Shown piece after piece: positions 35,936 to 48,352 of a stretch of 64,000 bases of DNA (position 1 is the first letter of the stretch; every line of letters begins with the position of its first letter). The position numbers and the translations under genes are program-made. The stretch covers positions 177,770,247 to 177,834,246 of the forward strand of contig CP136064.1 in NCBI GenBank assembly GCA_032622095.1. The letters run 5' to 3'. The DNA comes from Siphonodentalium dalli (Eukaryota > Mollusca > Scaphopoda > Gadilida > Siphonodentaliidae). The notes beneath the pieces are model-generated. The model made no database searches. It was not told the DNA's origin and worked only from the letters and a program-made list of their open reading frames with translations.

Positions 35936-36247
35936 TTTGATTACCACACGATCGCATGCTTTCCAAACGGTGTGGTTATTATCAATATCAGCACATGTGC
36001 TAATCTGTGTCTGACTATTTTATTGAGCATTCGGGGTAAGACTACAGCTTTTAACGCGACCCATTTTTACTTTTTCATCGACCTAATCCCCCATAATCCC
36101 CCATAACACCAGTGGATTTTATATTTTCAAGCACAGTATACACGCTGGCGTGATAATAAGCACCGATTCAAATGGGACGCTGAGCTTGGTTGTTGTCCAG
36201 TTGATTGATAACTCTAGTGAGAGGAAAGCCGGATTCTTCATCTCCAG

Positions 36248-36382
36248 TTGAAACATCCGAGTTTAGACGAGTTTACATTGACGGACCAGTGAAACCAGAT
36301 ATAATGGGACTTCGTGGTCGTTCAGTGGCTATAGGTTGGTCGTCAGAGGGTTATATAGACCCGCAAGAAATCTGTAATGAAG
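36248..36382 (+). other. Candidate internal exon (135 bp, phase 1-1), unproven
   Basis: Within an open frame at 36205-36408, 'cttcatctccag' precedes and 'aatgaag|gtttct' follows a 135-bp segment with phase 1 at both borders. The peptide (SEFRRVYIDGPVKPDIMG, then GWSSEGYIDPQEICN) looks protein-like. I recognise no domain. Chance cannot be excluded. Confidence 0.2.
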
Positions 36383-36409
36383 GTTTCTGTATCTCCTTTT
36401 ATACGTGAA

Positions 36410-38590
36410 AGTGTACTGAATCACATATCCAAAATCGGCGGAAATCGCTTTGAGCTAAATTTTCTATTCAAAATGGCGTCCATGCATGATGGCAGTTGGT
36501 ATCGAACAATTTTGAATTTCTGTGGTAGGTGCACCAACTAAAACCAAATTAGTAATAAAATAAAATATACACAAATAATACTTTGTCGCTAAACCATATT
36601 TGTAAAATGTCTGTCCAAAAATGGCCACCAAAACGGACCAAATTGAATAAAATTAACAATTTGTGGAAAATTGAATAGCTAGTCCTATAAGAGTGAACAA
36701 ACTCAAGAATTATGCGAGGAATAATAATTTCAGAGTATAAGGGAAACTTGATAAGAGATGTACAAATTCTCTCTGATGTATCTCACATGAGAGCAGAGTC
36801 TAAGGGTCATACAAGATTAAATCTGGACTTTTTCGGGCGCACAGAAACAGAAACAAATATGCAGTTTTATCTGTACTGTTTATCTTGAATGGCGTGATGT
36901 ATGTGTAATTAAACATTTAAATGGGATTTAATATGGATGTATTGATTGTTTGACCTTTTCTAGAAGCAGAAATATACATATACTCAGAGCAGTGTCACGA
37001 ATGTGACCGATCATCATTTATGTTTATATCTACAACATCAAACCTGCCAAAACTCACTACTATCGAACTATTTGAGAGCTGTTCAGCTGTAAAATGTGTA
37101 GACCCCGCTGGCCGTGTCTTAAAATAATAGTCATTGTTGACTCCGGTCAGGTGATGAAACACGAATATTTCGCTTTCATCACAAGAATCCATAGTGGTAT
37201 ACTATGAATGCAATTTATCAAAATACAAAGGGGTACCATAGACTATTTTCAATAAATTCTCAGCCTAACCACAATTGCCTACATACTCTGTGGTAGAGAC
37301 TGTCTTTATACCTGGATATTATATTTGGTTATATTAACTGAGGCCACATATACGCGAAACGTATAATATACGTTTTCTGCAGCCGCATCACCACGTTTAC
37401 CCCTTATTCCTAATGTTACACATAGCTGATGCACACACACCCATATATAGCAACATTGAGTGAATGGTCAATGTAGAAATAATAGCTTTAAACGCTGATC
37501 ACTTTATATTTAGCACAAGTACGTGGGTGGCATTGGTAAGATATTTTCAAACAACAAGATATTGAAAACAAATATTGTGCAACTAAAATCTGTTGTAATG
37601 TGCCGAATAAAGTAATGTGAAAAAAATTGTCTACTAATAAATCGGTTTGGTAGCAGCATAAAAATTATTCTCACGTAAAATGTACGATGTACCGTCTCTT
37701 CGATCTGGTCAGATGGGTTCAAATCTATTGAAGAGATGAGTATTTCTTCACAGTATAAAAATCATTACGACATACGTGTATGGTTTATTATCACGGAGAT
37801 TGTTGAAAATTCCGGAAATGTAAATAGTATTTATACCGCAAGGGTGTGTAATTCAGTTTCTGCTTTACAGTCAATAATTAGTCATCATTCCGACTGAAAC
37901 TACTACACGCTATGTGGCAAAACATTACTTGTATTTTGCATGCTCGAAATTATTATTTTTGGCCAGACTGTTGGATGCATTCTATGCAGAAAACCCGAAC
38001 ATTAAAGACGCACATAATTGGGTTAACTTGCGCTGCAGTGACCTGTAAATCCATCAGACGGAACTGTGTTAACTATGTGTCCTTTAAAGATATTGAACAA
38101 CTTGTAAATAAAAAATACGTATTATCATTTGGTTATCCAATATGTTGCTTTCGTCGTAGCATTGCTTGAAGTTGCATCCATTTTGACAGGCATTTATTTC
38201 ATGGCATCAATTGCATTATTTTCTGTCCTTCTGTCACTCTTTTCAAACAACTCGGATGAGGAGTAATGACTGTAATGTGTTCCGGTTTGTCGAAAAACCT
38301 ACTTCCCAATGTGGGAAAATGGGCATTGTAAAAGTCGCTGCAAAAACTTGTGCATATGTTATAGATGATATATTTTTGCTTCAAATGACACAAACAAACA
38401 TTCGTTACATAATTTCTTGTACACGTATTCTCGATATATACATTTTGGTTATCGCAATTGAAACAGTTTCATTGTCAATAGAACAACAACGACCAGCCGA
38501 TTCAGTGCAAATTGAGTCCCATCGGCACACTGCATGGAAAGATGCCTCTCAGTGCAATTCTCCTTTTTGAAGAAATATGACCACAGTTAA
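36410..38590. other. Unassigned interval
   Basis: No repeat is recognised apart from isolated 'aaatggc(g/c)(t/a)cca' words near 36474 and 36610. Plus-strand frames of 85 codons (37912-38169) and 119 codons (38211-38570) show no known motif and differ in register. Their status is unknown. Confidence 0.4.
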
Positions 38591-39325
38591 GGAGCCAATA
38601 AGGTCCACCTGCACCCCCCCCCCCGATGATTACAAATAACTTTATTTTTATTGTTCCTTATGGTATCCAGATAAAGAATCCGGATTTCACCGAAAAATAA
38701 AGGTGGCCCTACTAGGTACTAGAGCCATTTGAATCCAAGATGGCCGCCATTTCCTCTAATTCAGACCAGCTGTATTTAATCGTTGTAATAGATCGGTTGT
38801 TAGCAAAAAGACACAGACAAAATGTATGCCATTTTGTTGGTATGATGTCCTTCTTCAAAATGACGGCAAATAATTTCGAAAAATCATCAAAATGGCCGCC
38901 GAAAAGACGTCATATGCACGAAAATAGGAAATTTAATTAATATTTCACCATATCTTCAATTTTTCTTCACATTAATCATTAGTAAATGGCAATGTTTTTG
39001 AGACAGTCACCAAGCGTGATAGAGGGGTAAAATTTCGATTTTTTGCAAGACGATTTTGATAGTCATTTTATCGACAAACCACACAGGCTGTTAATAGAAT
39101 GTCAACAACTATGTGCTTTATTTTATTGGACGGATGTTTTACTTCAATGGGAATGAAATTGGTGTAGAACATTTCCAAAATGGCCGCCGAAAATATGAAA
39201 AATGATAAATATTGCCCCAGGGTGTCTTGCAATGGCTTACAAGTTGTGGTTGATATATCAAATTGGCTAATCTGTATTATATACATTGAATACTAACATG
39301 TCTGATGCACCATGGATCATTGTTA

Positions 39326-40289
39326 CGTGCGCTCGCGCAACAGTATGGCGATCAGACAGATTCGTAGGTTGATGTCACTCTACTCCGTTTCACTCCATGA
39401 CGTCACCAAAAACGACGTAAAACCTCGTGGCGTTCTGACATTTTTACTGTGCCGCGTTTTTGCTATGTTTATTTTATGTGTTGTTTTCGATCATTTGTTT
39501 GTCGCCGATATCGCCGTTTGTCGGGATTCCCTGTTTCTATATTTAAAACTGGCATGCTCGTAGTGAGCCTCGATTTCGATTTTTTCTCACAGGTTAAAAT
39601 ACGTCAGAGTTATGACAAAAATAGATCGACCTACATTTTCTCCATCAGAACTCTACATCAAAGAGTCTATATACTCCTTCGGGACCTACATAGACTCCTT
39701 CATTTGGGTATTTTTACTTATAATTGGGAAGTTTTATCATTTTTGGTTCGTGCGAAGACCTCTTTTTATCGTGCGGGAAAAGAGAGACATTCAAAACGCG
39801 ATTCCGTAATTCGACGCAATAGGCTGAATAGCCTAACCTTCAGCCGAGTTCCGTGTCAAATACGACGAATGACGTAACACAAAACAAAACGCATTTGTTG
39901 ACACAAACACCGTTTGAAGAGTTTATTATTACATAAAATGATCGTTATTGATTTATTATTGATTAATTATTGATATTTATTGTTGCATATTGGCTGCTAT
40001 CAATATTTACACAAATGGTATTAATTATTTCTTATAATTGCTCCTTTGGTCAACTTTGACTATCGGAAAATCAAAATCAAAATATGCCGCTGAAAAAAAT
40101 GTATTCGATATTCTCACCCTTTCGGCAACATGGAATTGGTTTTAATTACTTAAATGATTAATATAGTAATTTACCTTTTATCTGTGATGAAATGAGAAAT
40201 GGTAATTGTCTTTTTTTGCTAACATTAAATTAAATTAAATAAATTAAGTAAAATACAGTGCACGTTGGCATCTCTCTGAGTGCATTCTA
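39326..40289 (+). other. 964-bp insertion in the left arm of the palindrome
   Basis: The right arm lacks this segment. Possible 4-bp duplication GTTA lies at 39322-39325 and 40290-40293. Its first half is GC-richer than its surroundings and keeps one frame open at 39312-39563 (83 codons, hydrophobic FLLCRVFAMFILCVVFDHLF). It then has a strong acceptor-like 'gattttttctcacag' (ending near 39593), followed in the same register by an open frame at 39612-39809 (IDRPTFSPSELYIKESIY). A 142-codon frame (39449-39877) overlaps in another register. It may be a gene fragment carried by a transposon. No family is recognised. Confidence 0.5.
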
Positions 40290-40754
40290 GTTACTATAGT
40301 CACCACTGACATCGCCAGAAATATTGGATTTTTCTCTCACAAACTTGACATAAATATCGGCAAAAATTCACTTTTCAGGGTTGGACAATTTTTGTAAGTA
40401 AAATGCAACTATCATTGGTATCAAAGGTATTTATTGTTTTGATCTATCTTAAATGTGTCACACTACTATTGTGACTCACTTGGTTATTATACGTGTTAGT
40501 TAATTAACTGACAACTACGTTCTATTCTGTTTGTCCCAGTTCGGTATGGGGCATGACAAATTCATTCTAAAGTTGTAGTATGGAATTTTCCGGAGAACCT
40601 CTTTTGTGATTCTGGCCATATTATTGAAAGGAAATGGGCAGAACTTTGAGACGGAACTGAGATGAACCATAATATGTGGCTATTCTGGCCCATTATGATA
40701 AAAAGTGATCAACTGGATAAAAGATGGATGCCAAGATGGCAGCCAGGGAGTTAC

Positions 40755-41835
40755 TCTATGATCATAGGTGATGTGAATAGGTATACAGGGAGTTACTGTA
40801 TGGTCATGAATGTTGTGAATATGTATACAAGGAGTGACTATATGGTTATGAGTGGGGTGTTCATGGTGAGATGCATAGGAATATAAGGAGTGGCTGTATG
40901 GGCATGTGTGAGGTGAATCGGTATACATGTAGTGACTGTACGGTGTATTGTTGTGTGTGGCCGATGTGACCGTATGGGTATTGATGTGGTGTATATATAT
41001 AACGAGAGTAGCTACATGGTCATCTGTGAGTTGTTTATGTATATATGAGTGACTGTAATGTCGTGGTGGGATGTATATGTGTACCGTGTGTGGCTGTATT
41101 GTGACATGTGGGTGTATATGTATATTTGTGCTGTCTGTATGATCATCGATGGAGTGCGTAGATAAATAGGGAGTGATTTTATGGTTTGGGGTAATGTGTA
41201 TATGTGCACACGGTATGCTTGTACGGTCAAGATTGAAGTTATATGCATACCTGTGGCTATATATGGAGTTCCCTTTTGGTAACGGTGGGTCGTATATTGA
41301 TATATGTTGTGGATGTATTATCATCGGTGGTGTATAGGGTGTAGATGAATGATCATGGATGGCGTGTACGAGTATACAGTGAGTCGCTGAATTGTCATGT
41401 GCGAGGTGTATATGCAAGTATGAAACTTATGTGTGGTCGTGTGTGCGGGTATTGGTATATTTGGAAGGGCTCACCATTGGTGAGGTGTATATGTATATCT
41501 GGATTGACTCTATGGTCATGGGTATGGCGAATAGATATACATGTAGTGGCTGTATGGTCCATGGTGAGGTGAATAGGTATACAATCAGTGACTGTATGAT
41601 CGTGAATGTGGTGAATATGTATACATAGAGTGACTATATGGTCAGGTGTGGGAGTATACCTGGTGTTCATGCATGGTGACTCATGGCTGTATCGTCATTT
41701 GTGGCATGTACCGGTATAACCAAATATGGCTGTATGGTCAGGTGTACGTGTATAGCTTGGGTGACTATATTGTCATTTGTGTGGTGTTTATGTACATATG
41801 AGGTCATGGGTGGGTTGTACATGTGTAATTTGGGT
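40755..41835 (+). repeat. 42-bp minisatellite, left array
   Basis: Diverged tandem units of about 42 bp around 'gtgaggtgaatatgtataca' plus 'ggagtgactgtatggtcatg'. About 25 units, many distorted. The 245-codon minus-strand frame across it (41417-40680), rich in His, Thr and Ile, is a by-product of a unit length divisible by three. Confidence 0.9.
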
Positions 41836-41941
41836 GGCTATCGCTTTCCACAATAACTCAAGGATATGTTAATCAATAGAGAGGTCATGTCAAAGCGTTC
41901 TCCACCTTGATAGTGTTTGTGTACATGGGGGAACGTTAAAC

Positions 41942-42855
41942 GTGGAAAACGATAGCCACCCATTACCACACAGTCATTCCATATATACATAAACACCACA
42001 GACATAACAATATAGTGACCAACTGTATAAACGTACACCTGACCCATGACCATGGATGGCCATACAGCCATGAGTCACAATGTAGGCACACCGGGTATAA
42101 TCCTAAACATGACCCATAACCATGGAGTCACTCCTTGTATACCCATTCACCTCACCATTGGCCATACGGTCATCCCATGTATACCTATTCTCCACACACA
42201 CATGGTCAAGTAGACATTCAATATATACATCAACACCACAACAATGACCATAGAGTCACCCCGGGTATACATATCCACCCCACCAATGGTCATATAACCA
42301 CTCGCTTCATACACATACCCTGACCTATGGCACCTGGTATACTCCTTCATCTGACCTATGACCATATAGTCACCCCGTGTGTACCTATTCAAAACATTCA
42401 TACATGATCATGGTCAATCGTTGTATATATATTCACCTCCCTGTATCCCTATTTGTCACACCATAGCAGAATAGCTACTCAAGATATACTAATACTCCCC
42501 AGCCATGTCAGTATATTCACTCCATGTATGCATATGCACATCATCCATGGCCATATAGCCGCTCGCTATATACACATACCCCTCGCCCATGACCATATAG
42601 CAACACACGTGTATACCCGTATAACTTACACATGACCATACCGCAACGAGTCACCAAGCAGGAACACCGGGTATAGTCATACACCTGACACATGACCATT
42701 TAGTCACTCCCTGTATGTATAGCTATTCATTACATTTATGATCATACAGTCACTCATTGGATACATACATGTACTCATCTCACCATTGACATACAATAAC
42801 TCCCTGTATACCTATTCACCTCACCTATGATCATATAGTAACTCCCTGACTACCA
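41942..42855 (-). repeat. 42-bp minisatellite, right (inverted) array
   Basis: Same units in reverse orientation ('catgaccatacagtcactcc' with 'tgtatacatattcacctcac'). It pairs with the left array to form the inner part of the 5.6-kb palindrome. Individual units differ more between the two arrays than the flanking arm sequence does. Confidence 0.9.
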
Positions 42856-44220
42856 TCTTGGCATCCACCCTGTATCCAGTTGATATGTTTTATCATAATG
42901 GACCAGAATAGCCACATATTATGGTTCATCTCAGTTCCGTTTCAAAGTTCTTCCCATTTCCTTTCAATAATATGGCAAGAAACACAAAAGAGGTTCTCCG
43001 CAAAATTCCATACTGCAACTTTAAAATGAATTTGTCATGCCCCATACGGAACTGGGACAAACATAATAGAACGTAGTTGTCAGTTAATTAACTAACACGT
43101 ATAATAACCAAGTGAGTCACAATTTACTACCTTGTCGGATAACGCAGAGAATATTGTTCGGGATATATGTAAAAAATTAACTTTTTACAAATTTGGTTGC
43201 CATTTTGGAAGCCATCTTGAGCAATTTGGTATATAAACACCGTAGTGTGACACATTTAAGATAGACCAAAACAATAAATACCTTTGATACCAATGATAGT
43301 TGCATTTTACTTAAAACAATTGTCCAACCCTGAAAAGTGAATTTTTGCCGAAATTTATGTCAAGTTTGTGAGAGAAAAATCCAATATTTCTGGTGATGTC
43401 AGTGGTGACAATAGAAACAATGATCCATGGTGCATCAGACATGTTAGTATGCAATGTATATAATACAGATTAGCCAATTTTATATATTTACCTCAACTTG
43501 TAAGCCATTGCCGGACACCCTGGGGCAATATTTACCATTTTTCATATTTTCGGCGGCCATTTTGGAAATGTTCTACACCAATTTCATTCCCATTGAAGTA
43601 AAACATCCGTCCAAGAAAATAAAGCACATAGTTGTTTACATTCTATTAACAGCATGTGTGGTTTGTCGTTAAAATGTCTATCAAAATCGTCTTGCAAAAA
43701 AAATCGAAACTTTCACCCTTTTTTTCAAATCCTCTTTCTGTATCTATTACGGAACCCTCGTCAATGGCAAATGTCTTAAAATGACACTATAATATCACGC
43801 TTGATGACTGTCTCAAAAGCATTGCCATTAACTAGTGATTAATGTGAAGAAAAATGGAAGATATGGTGAAATGTTAATTACATTTCCTATTTTCGTGCAT
43901 ATGACGTCATTTTTCGGCGGCCATTTTGATTTTTTTTCGAAATTATTTGCCGTCATTTTGAAGAAGGACATCATACCAACAAAATGCATTTTGTCTGTGT
44001 CTTTTGCTAACAACCGATCTATTACAACTATTAAATACAGCTGGTCGGAATTAGAGGAAATGGCGGCCATCTTGGATTCAAATGACTCTAGCACCTAGTA
44101 GGGTCACCTTTATTTTTCGGTGAAATCCGGATTCTTTATCTGGATACCATAGGGAACAATAAAAATACGGTTATTTGTAATCATCGGGGGGGGGGGGTGC
44201 AGGTGGACCTTATTGGCTCC

Positions 44221-45118
44221 CCGACTACCTATATACAGTTTTTCAATTTTGCAGTTTTGCAATTAATTTATTATATGTGCACTCACACATGCATTCGCGT
44301 TGTGGATAATGAATGCAGGTCATTGGTTGGTCTAAATTACGTCACGTGACGTCGCACGCCTATCCCCTATAATTACTTGCTTTCATATTGTGTATACGCA
44401 ACTTGCAACGAGCTACGAGATTAACGTTGGAAATGGGAGCGCCACACAGAATGTCAGACCAACTTGCATCCATTTTATGTGGAACGCAAGTAAATCAACA
44501 CCCAATTCTTTAATGTGAATGCATATATATGAACAGTGTTGCATTTATCTGGTGATGTACGGTTCGCCTGCATGGTGGCAATACGACTTGTGTTTAAAGC
44601 AGAAACACCCAGCGTGCACCAACTAAATAAGTGGGTCAAACATGTCCCGACGTGGGCATTCTTGTGGGCATTACGTCATTCAATTTGTCGGACTACGGGG
44701 TCTCTTCGCCCAAAAGATCAATATATATGCAGTTATGTATTGTCTCCCTTGGGCACATATTGCTCCTATATCCAAATCGAAATAATTTCAATCTGGATAG
44801 ATTTTTCACGAGAAATATCTGCTTGCATATAGAATGATGCATTACTTATGCACAAATTTGTATTCTCGCGAGGAAATTCCGTTTGATAAAAAAATATTTA
44901 TCGAGTGAGTGCTGAAAGATGACAATTATTCATGTATTCAGGTGTGCTCCAGCTTAATCTTCTATAGCGTTCAAGGTACACAGAGTCAATCGGCCATGCT
45001 TCTTCCAGTATGTTTAACGCAATGAATAATTGAAACAGTGGGATATCATGTTTATATATAACCCGTATAACAGTTGCATGCACAACATGTCGCATGTGTA
45101 TTTGAGACGCTTTCGATA
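44221..45118. other. Unassigned interval
   Basis: A 98-codon plus-strand frame (44536-44832) and an overlapping 68-codon frame show no recognisable domain. No repeat is identified. Confidence 0.4.
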
Positions 45119-45530
45119 TTAAACTGACATGGCTCATTCGAGCTTCAAAATTTTATCTACACAATTTGGAAGGAGGTATACAATAGGTTGTCAAATACAC
45201 GAACTATTGATATACCGGCTTCAAGTCTGGAAAATGCTTGCCATGGTCACAAACATTTCCAAGCTAGTTTTGTTGTCAGGAATAGATACGGCACGCTTTT
45301 TTCTGTTCCATGAATGTTGCACATGGATGTTGTTTGTTTGGTACCCAAACACCGTGTTCAAAGTTGTATTTTATTATGATTTCAATGCGTCTTTCTGGGA
45401 CATATATTGCCCGTATAATGTAGCTCAAGTATCTATACCGACCTATTTCGATACCTGGAAATATTCTAAATCGAATTTTATTGTAGGTGTATGTTTTGAA
45501 GCGGAAACAGCCTTGTGACTTTAAGCAACC
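45119..45530 (+). repeat. Dispersed repeat, copy 1, containing a 129-codon open frame
   Basis: This segment aligns in the same orientation with 58304-58665. Shared words are 'acatg.ctca', 'aatttggaaggag', 'aaatacacgaa', 'tattgatataccggct', 'ccatggtcaca.acattt', 'gtgttcaaagtt' and 'ttttgaagcg'. Here a frame at 45129-45518 stays open (MAHSSFKILSTQ..., hydrophobic, Cys/Trp/Phe-rich). The other copy also begins ATG..HSSF but stops after 19 codons. The open frame is not supported by conservation between copies. It could be a degraded transposon ORF or chance. Confidence 0.55.
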
Positions 45531-47780
45531 CTATGTTAAAATGCCAATATAAGTTCTCAAGAACACCAATGTGGCACACCCATCTGTACGATGTTTTTCT
45601 CGATACAATGAAGATCGTTTCATGTAAATAAAGGTCGTTCAGAACTTCGCGTTGCAACATTGGGATCTCACCGCGCATTGGCGTGTACATATCGATTGAA
45701 GGGTTTCGATGAACTATCTACCCCACAGGCGTATTTATCAGATTTTGCTATTTTATAAGCCAGTGGATGTATATGGTATAGAGGTTTAATCGTCAAAGAA
45801 TTTGCGTTCCTCGATATCCTTAAATTGTATATAACAACGAACCCCGTTAATGCGATCGACGACCACATATATATCTTGGCTTTTGTATTTACCAACTGGT
45901 TAAGTTGCGACTACAACTAGTGGATACAACAGCAGAGGTTGGATATTCATATGATATATATTTTTTGATTTGTATTAATTATTGAAGTATTTGTATCGTA
46001 TATATTTGTAATCAAGAATTCCATGGTCAAATTTGTAATAAAATATATAGTTTCAATATAGGAAATATTTTCGATTATAAATTTGAATGTCATCTTGCCA
46101 AAGTATTCCAGATTATTTTTTCAGAATTTAAGATTACCACTTTCTCGCAATCATATATATTTGAAGAGACTAATTGGAGTAATGGGATATGTTTCATTGC
46201 TGGTGCTACTGTCATCAACAAAACATGCACAAATGTCTCAATCAGTAGTATCTATATATAGTATGAATCAAAATGCTCTATAGCTTCCGTAACTTTTCTA
46301 TATAGTGTTGTTCTTATTGGCACGAACTACAACAACGGCGAATTAAGAGAACATCTATCCGATATTGCACCGTTTTTTGTTCAACCAAGCAATAGTCGTG
46401 GCTTAATTTCAGTGTACCCTATATTGTTCGAGAATTCATATGATAGTTTTATTTCGTTCTCGCATCAGCAGCTATGACTATAATCGGGCGTGGATGGACC
46501 AACCGATTAACATTACGCCATCACACCTTACGGCATCTACACTAGTTCCTTAACCTGATTCTTGGTATCTGAAAATATTCAGACCAACAGGAATGTTGTT
46601 GATAACTAGAACAAAATTATTCCAATCATTATTTATATAAAATAGTATAGATAATAAATTCAACTTGTCAAGTGCATGGAGAATATCAAATAGGTTCCAC
46701 CAAAGTCACAACTTCAGTATCAGTGTTAATATCTGAGAACACATGACTAAGCTTTTCTATCGGTAGGTAGAGCGGGTAGCATCATGCTGTCATATGATAG
46801 CAACTCTGTAATTAAGAACGTTGGACCACCCTATATATCAAGTCGTGGTTGTATGTTTACGAACACTCAAGCAGTTTCACCGACTATAGTATATTGGTTC
46901 AATTAATGGTTGTAGATACATGTAATCACATATCTTGCTTTAGTTGCGTTGTCCTCGATGGAAACGTTATGTTGGGCGAACGTTGGCGATATAATGTCCA
47001 GCGGGTATCATGTCCTGAACGAAACAGAACAAGGAAAATTCCTCCAACCACACACAATGAAGAAGCGTTCTCATTTCGTCAAATATACACATACAAACGA
47101 GGCTGAGACGAATGACCAAAGGGTAGATATCTGGGACAAGGATATGTTTTTACGGATCGTCACGTTGATTTATGTGGTGGCAGAATGGGGGCAAGGTTAA
47201 CCTCGGACAAGTTATTGTTTCATACCTACATATAATACTTAGACCTAATTATTTAGGATGTATACATATTAACTCCTTTTGATATAGTCACCATTAGCGA
47301 TGGTATTTCCGGTTTGGATATCAGTGCTGAGCTTATGTTATAGTAAGGTTCTGTGTTATCATAGAGAAAATCATATTTCGAAAACAACTATATAAGTAAC
47401 TCCAATAAGAATGTTGGTTTATTTTGCACACAAATCCACAGGGGGAACTTACACGAACTTTTAATGGCGGTAATCTCATACAGCTGATATATATGACCCA
47501 TTCTAAATGCCTTCATTTAACATGCAGAATACTTCTCTTTTAACATATTTTATTTGAAAACGCCACATAACCCTGTAACTAATGAGAGAAAAGTAACATA
47601 ATTCAAGTGTTCAAATTGGAGCAGAGTTTCTTCTTTTTTTTTGGTGACTAATAGCAGACCGTCTCATGGGAAGACAAGTCTATTCATAGGAACTGTAACC
47701 ATTGAACAAAATGTGGATGTCAATAACATATATATTCACGAGCAAATCCAACACGCGTGTGCGAGGAAATGCTCTCCCAT
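45531..47780. other. Unassigned interval
   Basis: No gene or repeat is assigned. Overlapping plus-strand frames of 85 and 83 codons at 46849-47200 (one reading HVLNETEQGKFLQPHTMKKR) have protein-like composition but no recognised domain. Confidence 0.4.
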
Positions 47781-47785
47781 TGTCC

Positions 47786-47880
47786 CAGGGGGGGGGGGGG
47801 GTGAAAAAAATTCTTCCGGCACGTATGCCGGGGTGGGTGGGTGGTCAAAACCACCAACAAGCATTTTTTTCCGCAACTAA
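47786..47880 (+). repeat. G-tract repeat family, copy 2 (partial)
   Basis: G14 tract (47788-47801), then 'gtgaaaaaaattcttccggc', 'acgtatgcc' and 'ggtgggtgggtggtcaaaa'. Related to the copies at 14815 and 48198. Confidence 0.65.
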
Positions 47881-48026
47881 AAAAAATAATTCCTGCTTGT
47901 TTTTAGTGTTTTGGCAATGAGTTGGGCTTCAAAACCACTTTGAATCAGTTTGAATGAGAGAAATAATGTAATTCTAACTGGTAAACTGACTGCAGGCAGT
48001 TATCGTGTTGTATTTTGTTGCAAATT

Positions 48027-48075
48027 TTGACATCCAAGATGGCCGCTGGCAGCCATGTTTTTTTGGCCGAATGAC
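48027..48075 (+). repeat. Fragment of the 'aagatggccgctggcagcca' repeat
   Basis: 'atccaagatggccgctggca' and 'gccatgtttttttggccgaa' match the start of the longer copy at 62698. The rest is absent. Confidence 0.65.
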
Positions 48076-48197
48076 CTCAAAATTACTCATTCCTATTTAC
48101 ATGTCCATGTTAACATCCATGATAAATAGTATGCACAGAAATTCATATACAGCTGTTTACAGTGAATTTCCCCCCGCAAATCTCTGTTTTAGTGTTA

Positions 48198-48352
48198 AAA
48201 GGGGGGGGGTGGGTGTCAAAAAATGGTCGGAAAAAACTGCCGAAAATGGAAAAAAATTTGGCGGTGGGGGTGGGTGGGTACAAAAAATGATCGAAAGGGA
48301 AAAAATGCCATACGTGCCTGAATTTTTTTTCCGACCCCCCCCCCCTGATTGT
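48198..48352 (+). repeat. G-tract repeat family, copy 3
   Basis: Bounded by a G9 tract (48201-48209) on the left and a C11 tract (48335-48345) on the right, with 'ggtgggggtgggtgggtaca' and 'catacgtgcctgaatttttt' between. The bounding tracts are complementary, so the unit could fold. Open frames on both strands here come from the low-complexity sequence. Confidence 0.75.

Larger units (their letters stand above)
38591..44220. mobile_element. 5.6-kb palindrome / foldback element
   Basis: The left arm (38591-41851) and right arm (41942-44220) are inverted copies separated by a 90-bp spacer. Outer edges are GGAGCCAATAAGGTCCACCT and its complement, each with a C11/G12 tract just inside. Subtracting an insertion of about 0.97 kb from the left arm leaves about 2.29 kb, against 2.28 kb on the right. 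The arms stay alignable throughout, with scattered substitutions and a right-arm segment of about 130 bp (about 43112-43245) missing from the left. The outer 2 kb of each arm contain several 'aaaatggccgcc' words. The inner 1 kb of each is a minisatellite. No transposase is recognised. No clear target duplication is seen. Very long inverted arms with internal tandem repeats are features of foldback elements. Confidence 0.88.

Noticed and set aside
40680-41417. 245-codon minus-strand open frame, the longest in the window
   Set aside because: It lies entirely in the 42-bp minisatellite. Unit length divisible by three keeps the frame open and the peptide is low-complexity His/Thr/Ile.
39068-43672. 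The same 72-residue peptide encoded in both palindrome arms (39286-39068 minus, 43454-43672 plus)
   Set aside because: Sharing follows from the arms being inverted copies. Seven of 72 residues differ, so there is no sign of constraint on the protein.
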